Shown here piece by piece: positions 27,844 through 35,439 of a DNA stretch of 64,000 nucleotides. The DNA is from Rhodoblastus acidophilus. Lineage in GTDB: Bacteria; Pseudomonadota; Alphaproteobacteria; Rhizobiales; Beijerinckiaceae. The notes under the pieces were generated by a model that saw only the letters and a list, made by a program, of their open reading frames with translations, had not been told where the DNA came from and did no database searches. The stretch is from assembly GCF_025961575.1 (NCBI RefSeq), contig NZ_JAOQNX010000013.1, positions 56,096 through 120,095 of the forward strand. Direction: 5' to 3'. Made by a program: the position numbers and the translations under genes. How positions within the stretch are numbered: position 1 is the first letter of the stretch; each line of letters begins with the position of its first letter.

Positions 27844-30183
27844 ATGGACTATTTCCGCCGGTTCAACTTTTTGCTCTGCGCGCCCTCGTTCGACCCGGAC
27901 GAGCTGGAAGGCACGCGGCTCGACCAGATCGTGCTGGCGGTGGAAAAATCTGGCTTTGAGGTCACCCGGGCGCGGCGCGTCGAGGATGCCGAGCTGGCGA
28001 TCAAGACCGACGCGGCCATCGGCTGCATGATCGTCGACTGGGGCAAGAAGGGGATGAACTCCAAGACGGCGGGGCTCATTTCCTATGTGCGCAAGCGCGG
28101 CCTGGAAATGCCGATCATCCTGCTGGTGCGCCGCAAGCGTTTTGAAGACCTGCCCATCGACGTGCTCGACAATGTCGACGGCTATGTCTTTTTGGCCGAG
28201 GAAACCCCGGAGTTTATCGCCAAAAATCTTGTCTCGCGGTTGAAGCAATATGCCGAGACGATGAAAACCCCGTTCTTCGGCGAACTCGTCGATTATGCCG
28301 AAGAAGGCAACATGCTGTGGACCTGCCCCGGCCACAACGGCGGCGTTTTTTACAGCCGCAGCCCGATTGGCCGCATTTTTGTCGAGCATTTGGGCGAAGC
28401 GATTTTTCGCGACGACCTCGACAATTCCGTGCTCGACCTCGGCGACCTCCTCACCCACGAAGGCCCGGCGCTTCGTGCGCAAAAAGAAGCCGCAAAAATT
28501 TTTGGCGCGGAGCGCACCTATTTTGTGCTCAACGGCACCTCGACCTCCAACAAGGTGGTCTTGTCCGCCCTGGTCGCGCCCGGCGATCTCGTGCTGTTTG
28601 ACCGCAACAACCACAAGGCCGCACATCACGGCGCGCTCATGCTCGGCGGCGGCGTGCCGATTTATCTGGAAACCGACCGCAACGCCTTCGGTTTGATCGG
28701 CCCCATCGATTACGAGGCGTTGGACGAAAAGGCCATTCGCGAAAAAATCCGCAACAATCCGCTGGTCGAGGACCCCGAGGCCTGGCAGCGCGAGCGTCCG
28801 TTCCGCGTCGCGGTGATCGAGCAATGCTCTTACGACGGCACGATCTACAACGCCGAGTTGATCCTCGAAAAAATCGGCCATCTCTGCGATTACATCTTGT
28901 TTGACGAGGCTTGGGCGGGCTTCATGAAGTTCCACCCGATCTTTGCCGGCCATTTCGCGATGGGGCTGCAAAATCTCGGGCCGAACGCGCCTGGCATCAT
29001 CGCCACGCAATCGACGCATAAACAGCTCGCAAGCTTCTCCCAGGCCTCGCAAATCCACTTCAAGGATCGCCACATCAAGGGCCAGAGCCGCCGCGTCGAG
29101 CACAAGCGCTTCAACGAGACGTTTCTGATTCACGCCTCGACCTCGCCGTTTTATCCGCTGTTCGCCTCGCTCGATGTCGGCGCGCAGATGATGAAGGGGA
29201 AATCCGGCGTGGTGCTGTGGGACGACACCATTCGCCTCGGCATCGAAATCCGCAAGAAAATCAGGGCGCTCGGACAGGAATTTGTCGAAAAGGCCAAGGA
29301 CAAGGCCAATGGCTGGTTCTTCGACCCCTTCGTCCCCGACGAGGTCGAAACCGAAGACGGCTGGATGGCCTGGGAGGACGTGCCGACCGACGATCTCGCC
29401 GAGAACTCGTCCTACTGGACCTTTGCGCCGGGCGCCCGCTGGCACGGGTTTCAACACGTGGCCGAAAATTACGCGCTGACCGATCCCTGCAAGCTCACGC
29501 TGATCACCCCCGGCTTCAATCGCAAGACCGGCGAATATCTCGACCACGGCGTGCCCGCGCCGATCGTCGCGCAATATTTGCGCGAAAACCGCATCGTCGC
29601 CGAAAAGAACGACCTCAATTCGCTGCTGTTCCTGCTCACCCCGGGCGTGGAGTCGAGCAAGGCCGGCGCGCTGATCTCGGCCTTGGTGGCGTTCAAAACC
29701 TATCATGACGAAAACGCGCCGCTGGAAGACGTGATCCCCGAATTCGTCGCGCGCCGTCCGCAGAAATATGCGAAAATGCGTTTGCGCGACCTCTGCGGTC
29801 AGATGCACGCCTTTTACAAGGCGGCGGCCACCTCGGATTTGCAGCGCCGCCAGTTCCGGCCCGAACATCTGCCGACAAAAGTCATGCGGCCCCAGGAGGC
29901 GGTGCAAAAGCTGACCCGCAATCAGGTGCATTACCTGCCGCTCGACGAAATGTACGGCAAGATCGCCACCACTTTGTTCGTGGTCTATCCGCCGGGGATC
30001 GCCACCATCGCGCCGGGCGAGATTTTGGACGATCGCGCCAAGCCGATGCTGGAATATCTCAAGACTTTTGAGCGCGGCGCCAACCTGTTCCCGGGTTTTG
30101 AAGCGGAAATCCAGGGTCTGCATCGCGAGGTCGACGAGAACGGCGTGATCCGGTTCCACGCCTATGTGGCCGACCCGGAGTGA
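27844..30183 (+). CDS. Basic amino-acid (Orn/Lys/Arg) decarboxylase, fold type I
   Basis: PLP-dependent decarboxylase of the prokaryotic large Orn/Lys/Arg family, 779 residues. An N-terminal wing (CheY-like, about 1-130) precedes the PLP domain. The PLP-binding lysine is K393 in Q-S-T-H-K-Q-L. Other matches are P-G-H-N-G-G near 160, N-G-T-S-T-S-N-K-V near 229, and F-D-E-A-W-A-G-F near 352 (PLP-contacting Asp). A C-terminal domain completes the chain. Which substrate is used (arginine, ornithine or lysine) cannot be fixed by eye. No antiporter or spe gene is adjacent, so a polyamine role is more likely than acid resistance, by inference. A hairpin and an inverted repeat follow. Confidence 0.9.
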   Translation: MDYFRRFNFLLCAPSFDPDELEGTRLDQIVLAVEKSGFEVTRARRVEDAELAIKTDAAIGCMIVDWGKKGMNSKTAGLISYVRKRGLEMPIILLVRRKRFEDLPIDVLDNVDGYVFLAEETPEFIAKNLVSRLKQYAETMKTPFFGELVDYAEEGNMLWTCPGHNGGVFYSRSPIGRIFVEHLGEAIFRDDLDNSVLDLGDLLTHEGPALRAQKEAAKIFGAERTYFVLNGTSTSNKVVLSALVAPGDLVLFDRNNHKAAHHGALMLGGGVPIYLETDRNAFGLIGPIDYEALDEKAIREKIRNNPLVEDPEAWQRERPFRVAVIEQCSYDGTIYNAELILEKIGHLCDYILFDEAWAGFMKFHPIFAGHFAMGLQNLGPNAPGIIATQSTHKQLASFSQASQIHFKDRHIKGQSRRVEHKRFNETFLIHASTSPFYPLFASLDVGAQMMKGKSGVVLWDDTIRLGIEIRKKIRALGQEFVEKAKDKANGWFFDPFVPDEVETEDGWMAWEDVPTDDLAENSSYWTFAPGARWHGFQHVAENYALTDPCKLTLITPGFNRKTGEYLDHGVPAPIVAQYLRENRIVAEKNDLNSLLFLLTPGVESSKAGALISALVAFKTYHDENAPLEDVIPEFVARRPQKYAKMRLRDLCGQMHAFYKAAATSDLQRRQFRPEHLPTKVMRPQEAVQKLTRNQVHYLPLDEMYGKIATTLFVVYPPGIATIAPGEILDDRAKPMLEYLKTFERGANLFPGFEAEIQGLHREVDENGVIRFHAYVADPE

Positions 30184-30189
30184 GATAGG

Positions 30190-30212
30190 GCGAGGCGATT
30201 GGTTCGCCTCGC
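30190..30212 (+). terminator. Hairpin after the basic amino-acid decarboxylase gene
   Basis: A perfect 9-bp stem (30190-30198 with 30204-30212) and 5-nt loop begin 7 bp after the stop, followed by an AT-rich stretch rather than a T-run. Probable weak terminator. Confidence 0.5.
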
Positions 30213-30221
30213 TATATCAAT

Positions 30222-30336
30222 CGTCATTGCGAGCGCAGCGAAGCAATCCAGAAAACCGGCGATTGCATCGCTGTACCGTATATTTTGCGCATTCGTCGCG
30301 CGAGGAGTGGATTGCTTCGCTGCGCTCGCGATGACG
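30222..30336. repeat. 115-bp intergenic element with 29-bp inverted arms
   Basis: Arms at 30222-30250 and 30308-30336 are inverted copies of each other with a single mismatch (T/C), separated by 57 bp. The arm sequence, starting CGTCATTGCGAGCGCAGCG, belongs to a widely distributed bacterial intergenic repeat type. It sits in the convergent gap between the decarboxylase and dciA. No coding potential. Confidence 0.85.
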
Positions 30337-30378
30337 GCGTGAAGGCGCCGATAAAGCTCGAAAGCGTAGGAGTCGCGG

Positions 30379-30912
30379 CTAAACGCCTCCGGCGCGTCCG
30401 CGCATCGCCCGCGCGCCCAGCAGGATCAGGGCCTTGCGCAGGCCATCATCGTCTATCCCTTCGGTGGCGCGGCTGGCTTCGGCCACCGCTTCCGGGTCGG
30501 GCGGGGCGACCAGCGTCGGGCCGGCGGCGCGCTCCAGCGGGCCCTGGCGAATCGCGAGGCGGCCCACCGCGCGCCAGCCGAGATGGGCGTTGACCCGCTC
30601 CAAAATCTGCGGCGCCATGTGCTGGACCTCGAGCGCCATCGCGCCGATCACCCGCAGCACCAGCGTCGCCGGTTCGACGGCCGCGTCGGGCGCGCGCTCG
30701 CGCGGGCGCGGCGGCCATTGCAGCTTGATCGGTTCGCAGCACTCCGCCAGCCTTTTGCCGACAATGTCGTCCCAATGCAGGATCAGGCTCGATTGGCCAA
30801 ACCCTTGTTTCGCCAGCACGGGATCGACGGCCGCGCCGACGAATTCCGCCAGCGGTTTTGGGAAGGAGGCTTTCTTTCTCTTGATCACCAAGCCATTGTG
30901 CGGCCGTGACAC
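30379..30912 (-). CDS. DciA-family (DUF721) protein, predicted helicase loader
   Basis: A protein of 177 residues. DciA is regarded as the ancestral bacterial loader of the replicative helicase DnaB and replaces DnaC in most bacteria. The DUF721 core is seen at about residues 20-115 (A-V-D-P-V-L-A-K-Q-G-F, W-D-D-I-V-G-K-R-L-A, L-V-L-R-V-I-G-A-M-A-L-E-V-Q-H and I-L-E-R-V-N-A-H-L-G). A less conserved C-terminal tail follows. The start is a GTG at 30910-30912 that overlaps the divergent mutY start by 7 bp; TTG or GTG codons 7-8 codons later are alternatives. Confidence 0.82.
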   Translation of the reverse strand: MSRPHNGLVIKRKKASFPKPLAEFVGAAVDPVLAKQGFGQSSLILHWDDIVGKRLAECCEPIKLQWPPRPRERAPDAAVEPATLVLRVIGAMALEVQHMAPQILERVNAHLGWRAVGRLAIRQGPLERAAGPTLVAPPDPEAVAEASRATEGIDDDGLRKALILLGARAMRGRAGGV

Positions 30913-32003
30913 GCAAAAGCAAGAGTGAAATCGGCCCGGCTCTCCTGGCCTGGTACGACAAGGCCCGTCGCGACCTGCCGTGGCGCGCGCTTCCGGGGGA
31001 AACGCCGGACCCCTATTCCGTCTGGCTGTCGGAAATCATGCTGCAGCAGACCACCGTCGCGGCCGTGCGCGCCTATTTCGAAAAATTTCGCGCGCTTTGG
31101 CCTCGCGTGGGCGACTTGGCGGCGGCGCCGCTTGAAGAGGTCTTAAAAGCCTGGGCGGGCCTGGGCTATTATTCCCGCGCCCGAAACCTGCACGCTTGCG
31201 CGCAAAAAATCGTCGCGGAGCATGGCGGCGCCTTTCCCGCGCATGAGGACGACTTGCGCCGCTTGCCGGGGGTGGGGCCCTATACGGCCGGCGCCATCGC
31301 CGCCATCGCCTTCGACCGGCCGACGCCGGCTGTCGACGGCAATGTCGAGCGCGTGGTCGCGCGGCTGCTGGCGCTGGAGACGCCGCCGTCGGCGGCCAAG
31401 AAGCAGATTTCCGATTTCGTCGCGGCGGTTCTGCCCAAAAACCGGCCCGGCGATTTCGCCCAGGCGATGATGGATTTGGGCGCGACCGTGTGCACGCCGC
31501 GGTCGCCCGGCTGCCTGATCTGTCCGCTGGCGCATTTTTGTCGTGCGGCCGAGGCGGGAAATCCGCTGGATTTTCCCAAGAAGCCGCCGAAGAAGGCGCG
31601 TCCGTTCAAGCGCGGCGCGGTTTTCGTGCTGCGCCGCGCCGATGGCGCGGTTTTGGCGCGCCGGCGGCCCGCGCGCGGGCTTTTGGGCGGCATGACCGAA
31701 TTTTTCGGCACGGATTGGCGCGAGGGGCGGGACGGGGACTGGGCCGCGCAACAGACGGAGGCCTCCCCTTGCGCGCGCGCCAATTGGCGGTTCGCCGGCG
31801 AAATCGACCATGTCTTCACCCATTTCGCCCTGAGACTCGGCGTGTTCGTCGCGGCGGCGCCGGCCGATTTCGTGGCGCCCGAGACCGGGTTCTGGATCGC
31901 CGCGCAAGATTTGAGCGCGGCGGCGCTGCCGAGCGTGATGCGCAAGGTCGAGACTTGCGCGTTTAAGGCAATGGACTTGCACGTGGCGGGAAAGCCGGCA
32001 TGA
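30906..32003 (+). CDS. mutY: A/G-specific adenine glycosylase MutY
   Basis: Removes adenine mispaired with 8-oxoguanine. The protein has 365 residues. The helix-hairpin-helix with catalytic Asp is seen as L-P-G-V-G-P-Y-T-A-G-A near 119-129, followed by P-A-V-D-G-N-V. The [4Fe-4S] cluster cysteines are C196, C203, C206 and C212 in the standard C-x6-C-x2-C-x5-C spacing. A C-terminal NUDIX-like domain (about 235-355) recognises 8-oxoG. The start is GTG at 30906. The small Imm74-like gene follows after 19 bp and may be co-transcribed. Confidence 0.95.
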   Translation: MTRKSKSEIGPALLAWYDKARRDLPWRALPGETPDPYSVWLSEIMLQQTTVAAVRAYFEKFRALWPRVGDLAAAPLEEVLKAWAGLGYYSRARNLHACAQKIVAEHGGAFPAHEDDLRRLPGVGPYTAGAIAAIAFDRPTPAVDGNVERVVARLLALETPPSAAKKQISDFVAAVLPKNRPGDFAQAMMDLGATVCTPRSPGCLICPLAHFCRAAEAGNPLDFPKKPPKKARPFKRGAVFVLRRADGAVLARRRPARGLLGGMTEFFGTDWREGRDGDWAAQQTEASPCARANWRFAGEIDHVFTHFALRLGVFVAAAPADFVAPETGFWIAAQDLSAAALPSVMRKVETCAFKAMDLHVAGKPA

Positions 32004-32022
32004 TGGGGCGGGGAGAGACGGC

Positions 32023-32292
32023 ATGACCAGGAAACGCGGCGACAGGCCGGAGGTCGCGCTGACGGAAGGCGCGATCCGCGTGAGCTGGAAGGGGAAGGTG
32101 CGCACCATCCTGCCTTCGCCCAAGCCGGCGGACGCCGAGGATGAGGCGGACTTTTTCGTCGATCTCGACGACATCGTCTGCTGGGACCCTCCCGACGACG
32201 ACGCCGAAATCGAAATGGACGAATTGCAGCGCATTCTGGAGGCGATCGACGAGGCCTTCGAGCGCATGGGGCTGGTGGTCGCCTACGAGTGA
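32023..32292 (+). CDS. Small acidic protein resembling Imm74 immunity proteins
   Basis: An acidic protein of 89 residues with no signal peptide or membrane segment. The pattern E-G-A-I-R-V-S-W-K-G-K-V near residues 15-26, then D-F-F-V-D-L-D-D-I-V-C-W-D-P-P-D-D near 43-59 and L-Q-R-I-L-E-A-I-D near 67-75, is what I recall for Pfam Imm74, a family assigned to polymorphic-toxin immunity by genome context. No toxin gene is visible nearby. It lies 19 bp after mutY, so it may simply be the tail of that transcript. Family assignment is from memory; a housekeeping role is possible. Confidence 0.6.
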   Translation: MTRKRGDRPEVALTEGAIRVSWKGKVRTILPSPKPADAEDEADFFVDLDDIVCWDPPDDDAEIEMDELQRILEAIDEAFERMGLVVAYE

Positions 32293-32300
32293 TTTTTGTT

Positions 32301-32327
32301 CCCTCGCCCCGCTTCGGCGGGGGAGGG
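32301..32327 (+). terminator. GC hairpin after the Imm74-like gene
   Basis: A stem of about 11 bp with one bulged base (32301-32312 with 32317-32327) capped by TTCG. It starts 8 bp after the stop. There is no T-run after it; five T precede it. It resembles half of a CCCTC-type intergenic repeat. Confidence 0.4.
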
Positions 32328-32393
32328 GGGAGCCCTTCCCTAAAAACTGTTCCGCCTGCTAAAACCGCCTTGAAGCGAACGGAGCGCGCCGCC

Positions 32394-33302
32394 ATGAAAT
32401 GGGAAGATTTCCGCCAGTCCGAAAACATCGAGGATCGTCGCGGGTCCGATTATGCGGATGCGGGCGGCGGCGGTTTTGGCGGCGGCGGCTCCTCCGGCCA
32501 TCTCGGGCTCGGCGCCATGGTGGTGCTCGGCATCATCGGCTATGCCCTGGGCATCGATCCCCGCGTGCTGATCGGCGGCGCCGAAATGGTGTCGCACATG
32601 TCCTCGGGCGGGCAGCAATACCAGAGCGCGCCGCAGGGCAAGGTCGGCGCGCCCCAGGACCGCATCGGGCAATTCGTCGCCGCCATCGTCGCGCAAAACG
32701 AGGATGTCTGGAAAGTCGTGCTGCCGCAGCAGGCGAATGTCCGCTTCACCCCCGCCACGGTGGTGATGTTCAACGGCGCGACCCGCTCGGCCTGCGGCAA
32801 GGCGCGGTCGGCCATGGGGCCGTTCTATTGCCCCGAAGACCGGAAAATCTATCTCGACACCTCGTTCTTCCGCGAGATGAAGCAGAAGTTCGGCGGCGGC
32901 GGCGATTTCGCCTATGCCTATGTGATCTCCCACGAAATGGGCCACCACGTGCAAAACCTGCTCGGCATCCTGTCGAAATGGCAGAACGCCCAGCAGAACG
33001 CTGACGATCCCCGGCAGGCCAACGCCATTTCCGTGCGCATCGAATTGCAGGCCGATTGTTTCGCCGGGGTCTGGGCCGCCAACGCCAACCAGAAATGGCA
33101 AATTCTGGAGCCCGGCGACATCGAGAAGGCGATCGCCACCGCCCAGGCCATTGGCGACGATAAGCTTCAGGAAAGCTCGCGGGGGTATGTTGTGCCAGAC
33201 TCCTTCACGCATGGCTCGGCGGCTCAGCGTGTGCAGTGGCTCCAACGGGGCTTGCAGTCGGGCCGCATCGACGCATGTAACACGTTTGGGCGGCAGGGCT
33301 GA
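32394..33302 (+). CDS. YpfJ-type neutral zinc metallopeptidase
   Basis: A membrane-anchored protein of 302 residues. The N-terminal R-Q-S-E-N-I-E-D-R-R-G is the family hallmark (about residues 6-16), followed by a glycine-rich linker and one transmembrane segment near 40-58 (G-L-G-A-M-V-V-L-G-I-I-G-Y-A-L). The zincin motif H-E-M-G-H-H is near 180-185 in S-H-E-M-G-H-H-V-Q. A downstream L-Q-A-D-C-F-A-G-V-W-A segment supplies the third ligand and is typical of this family. The substrate is unknown. The ATG at 32394 is preferred over an in-frame start in the hairpin region. Five Gly-rich residues repeats suggest a flexible stalk. Confidence 0.87.
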   Translation: MKWEDFRQSENIEDRRGSDYADAGGGGFGGGGSSGHLGLGAMVVLGIIGYALGIDPRVLIGGAEMVSHMSSGGQQYQSAPQGKVGAPQDRIGQFVAAIVAQNEDVWKVVLPQQANVRFTPATVVMFNGATRSACGKARSAMGPFYCPEDRKIYLDTSFFREMKQKFGGGGDFAYAYVISHEMGHHVQNLLGILSKWQNAQQNADDPRQANAISVRIELQADCFAGVWAANANQKWQILEPGDIEKAIATAQAIGDDKLQESSRGYVVPDSFTHGSAAQRVQWLQRGLQSGRIDACNTFGRQG

Positions 33303-33304
33303 TC

Positions 33305-33343
33305 AAAAAAACGCGGCGCCAGGCGGTCGAACCGCCTGGCGCC
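33305..33343 (-). terminator. Rho-independent terminator of minCDE
   Basis: On the minus strand a perfect 12-bp stem (33332-33343 with 33315-33326) with a 5-nt loop is followed by a run of seven T (33305-33311). It lies 17 bp after the minE stop. Convergent with the metallopeptidase gene. Confidence 0.9.
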
Positions 33344-33359
33344 TGCACGTTACACCCCG

Positions 33360-33656
33360 TTACGCGACGGCTTTAGTCGGCATCTGACGCGCCAGGCTGG
33401 CGGTGATTTTTTCGGTCGGAATGTCCACATCGATTTCCAATGTGGAGACCGCTCCCTGTTGCCCCATCGTGACCTTCACGGCCTCAGGCGCAATCTCGAC
33501 ATGTTTGGCGATGGTCGCCAGGATTTCATCGCGCAGGATGGCGATGAGATTGTCGGGACCCAGGGCGACGCGTTCATGCGCCAGGAGGATTTGCAAGCGT
33601 TCGCGCGCGACCGGCGCGGTGGCTGCGCGCGGCTTGAACAGGCCGAAAAGACTCAT
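33360..33656 (-). CDS. minE: Cell division topological specificity factor MinE
   Basis: Drives pole-to-pole oscillation of MinCD by stimulating MinD ATPase at the membrane. The protein has 98 residues. The N-terminal M-S-L-F-G-L-F is the amphipathic membrane-targeting helix. The MinD-contact region A-R-E-R-L-Q-I-L-L-A-H-E-R is near 17-29 and is strongly conserved. The C-terminal dimerisation beta domain ends with E-I-D-V-D-I-P. Its ATG (33654-33656) overlaps the minD stop, as ATGA, so translation is coupled. Confidence 0.95.
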   Translation of the reverse strand: MSLFGLFKPRAATAPVARERLQILLAHERVALGPDNLIAILRDEILATIAKHVEIAPEAVKVTMGQQGAVSTLEIDVDIPTEKITASLARQMPTKAVA

Positions 33657-34468
33657 GCCGCCCTCCGGCCGAGAATGCGGTTGAGGAGGGATTTCTTCTC
33701 GCCGGGGACGAGCATCGGCACGGTTTCGCCCATCAGACGGCGCGCCGCATCCTCGTAGGAGCGTCCCGCTTGGCTGGTCGCGGCGTTGATGGTGATGGGG
33801 GCGCCGACGTTGGAGGCGCGCAGAATCTCTTCGCTTTCCGGAATGATCCCGAGCAGCGGGATCGACAGGATCTCCAGCACATCGGCGACGCCGAGCATTT
33901 CGCCGCGGCTGGCGCGGCCCGCGTCGAAGCGGGTCAGCAGCAATTGCTTCTGGATGCGGTGGCCCTGCTCGGCGCGCAGGGTTTTCGAATCGAGCAGGCC
34001 GATGATCCGATCGGAATCGCGGACGGAGGAGACTTCCGGGTTGGTGACCACCACCGCCTCGTCGGCGAAGCGCATCGCCAGCAGGGCGCCGCGCTCGATG
34101 CCCGCCGGGCTGTCGCACAGCACATAGTCGAAGAGGCCGCGCAATTCGGCGACGACGCGCGCCACGCCTTCTTCCGACAGGGCGTCCTTGTCGCGGGTCT
34201 GCGACGCCGCGAGCAGGCTGAGCGTCTCCACGCGCTTGTCGCGGATCAGCGCCTGCGCCAGCTTGGCGTCGCCATTGGCGACATTGATGAGGTCATAGAC
34301 GACCCGGCGCTCGGCGCCCATCACCAGATCGAGATTGCGCAGCCCCACGTCGAAATCGACCACGCAAACCCGGTTGCCGGACCTCGCCAGCGCCGCGCCG
34401 AGCGCGGCCGTCGAGGTTGTCTTGCCAACTCCGCCTTTTCCCGAAGTCACCACAACGACTTTGCTCAT
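33653..34468 (-). CDS. minD: Septum site-determining ATPase MinD
   Basis: Membrane-cycling ParA/MinD ATPase that recruits MinC and MinE. The protein has 271 residues. The deviant Walker A is near residues 9-18 (S-G-K-G-G-V-G-K-T-T), with D-x-D-V-G-L-R-N-L-D near 39-48 and the switch D-S-P-A-G-I-E near 118-124. The C-terminal amphipathic membrane-targeting helix is visible as K-K-S-L-L-N-R-I-L. The middle gene of minC-minD-minE on the minus strand, 13 bp after minC. Confidence 0.97.
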   Translation of the reverse strand: MSKVVVVTSGKGGVGKTTSTAALGAALARSGNRVCVVDFDVGLRNLDLVMGAERRVVYDLINVANGDAKLAQALIRDKRVETLSLLAASQTRDKDALSEEGVARVVAELRGLFDYVLCDSPAGIERGALLAMRFADEAVVVTNPEVSSVRDSDRIIGLLDSKTLRAEQGHRIQKQLLLTRFDAGRASRGEMLGVADVLEILSIPLLGIIPESEEILRASNVGAPITINAATSQAGRSYEDAARRLMGETVPMLVPGEKKSLLNRILGRRAA

Positions 34469-34481
34469 TGCACGCCCCTGT

Positions 34482-35228
34482 TCAATTCAAGATCCTGATT
34501 GCGAGATCGGTTTCAGCCAGTCGGACCTCGATGCTCTTGCCCTCGGTCTTCGGGTCCATGCCTTCCGCGGTCACATAGGCGCCGCCGACGCAAAGCAGCT
34601 CGGCGCGCGCCTCCGTGCAGAAGATGCGCGCGTCCGGAATGCCGGAGACGCCGGCGAAGATGCGGCCCTGAACGGCGCCATAGACATGGACGGAGCCGCC
34701 GGCGATGATTTCGGCGCCCGAGGCCACGCGCCCGATAATGGTGATGTCGCCCGCGAGATTGGAAATCGACTGGCCCGAGCGCACCGGCGAATCGATGAAC
34801 AGGGTCTGGCTGCACCCCGAATGTCGTTCCAGCGTCTGAGCCTGCGGCCGCGCCTCGGCTTGGGTCTGGGCTTCCGCCTGGGGCGCGTCGCCTTCCTCCG
34901 CCTGTTCGGGTTTGGTCGGCACGCCGCCGGTCACGGTCGGCGGCAGATGCGGGCCGACCAGCGCGGGATTGGGGTTTTCGACCCCCATGACGCGAATGTG
35001 GCGGCGCGTCAGCTGGCTCAGAAAGTCCCGATAGGCGCGCAGGGGAATGTCGAGCAGCAACAGGTCGAGGATGATCGGCTTGTTGGCGAAGAAATTCGGC
35101 GAGCGCGACAGCCATCCGTCGAGCACGACCAACCAATCCTCCAGCGGTTCCACAGGCTGCAGGACGAACGCAATCAGCGAATGCGTCCGCAAGTTCAGCG
35201 TGTTGGTGGAGCGCACGTGGGCGTTCAT
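34482..35228 (-). CDS. minC: Septum formation inhibitor MinC
   Basis: Inhibits FtsZ ring assembly away from midcell. The protein has 248 residues. The N-terminal FtsZ-binding domain spans about 1-105, and a Gln/Ala/Pro-rich linker (about 108-135) is longer than usual. The C-terminal beta-helix binds MinD, with V-R-S-G-Q-S-I, G-D-I-T-I-I-G-R-V-A-S-G-A-E-I-I-A-G-G-S and V-Y-G-A-V-Q-G-R-I-F-A-G repeats near 150-200. First gene of the operon. A TTAACCAT motif lies 24 bp upstream of its start. Confidence 0.95.
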   Translation of the reverse strand: MNAHVRSTNTLNLRTHSLIAFVLQPVEPLEDWLVVLDGWLSRSPNFFANKPIILDLLLLDIPLRAYRDFLSQLTRRHIRVMGVENPNPALVGPHLPPTVTGGVPTKPEQAEEGDAPQAEAQTQAEARPQAQTLERHSGCSQTLFIDSPVRSGQSISNLAGDITIIGRVASGAEIIAGGSVHVYGAVQGRIFAGVSGIPDARIFCTEARAELLCVGGAYVTAEGMDPKTEGKSIEVRLAETDLAIRILN

Positions 35229-35251
35229 CGATTCATCCCATTGACGATTGG

Positions 35252-35259
35252 TTAACCAT
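35252..35259. promoter_or_regulatory. TTAACCAT, possible CtrA half-site upstream of minC
   Basis: TTAACCAT at 35252-35259 within an AT-rich patch (35248-35292) just upstream of minC, with a second TTAAC at 35283-35287. It matches the CtrA half-site. minCDE is a reported direct CtrA target in Sinorhizobium, which makes the position sensible. No full TTAA-N7-TTAA pair is seen. Confidence 0.4.
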
Positions 35260-35429
35260 GATGAAGAAACGTTGATAAAAGATTAACAATTGCAACCTTT
35301 CGCGAGTGCGGGCTGCGGAGTCTCGGGAAAATCGGGCGGCGCGGGTTTTTCAGCATGACGCATTTCAATGGGTTAGGCGGCGTGGCGTTGCGGTCCGGCC
35401 GGCCGTCCTGCACGGCGCGGCGCGAATCC

Positions 35430-35439
35430 GGGGGGGGGG
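35430..35439 (+). repeat. Ten-G homopolymer tract
   Basis: Ten consecutive G immediately 3' of the stop codon of the FkbM methyltransferase gene (the stop is at 35440-35442 on the minus strand). It is outside the reading frame, so slippage would not change the protein. Confidence 0.9.

Noticed and set aside
27832..30159. Very long open frame of about 775 codons on the minus strand opposite the amino-acid decarboxylase
   Set aside because: It is the antisense of a complete, motif-bearing decarboxylase gene. High third-position GC removes stop codons from the antisense frame. No domain pattern is visible in its translation.
35430..35439. Ten-G tract as a phase-variation switch of the FkbM methyltransferase
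   Set aside because: The tract lies just after the stop codon, outside the frame, and not in a promoter spacer. Length change would not alter the protein. A sequencing or assembly effect is also possible.
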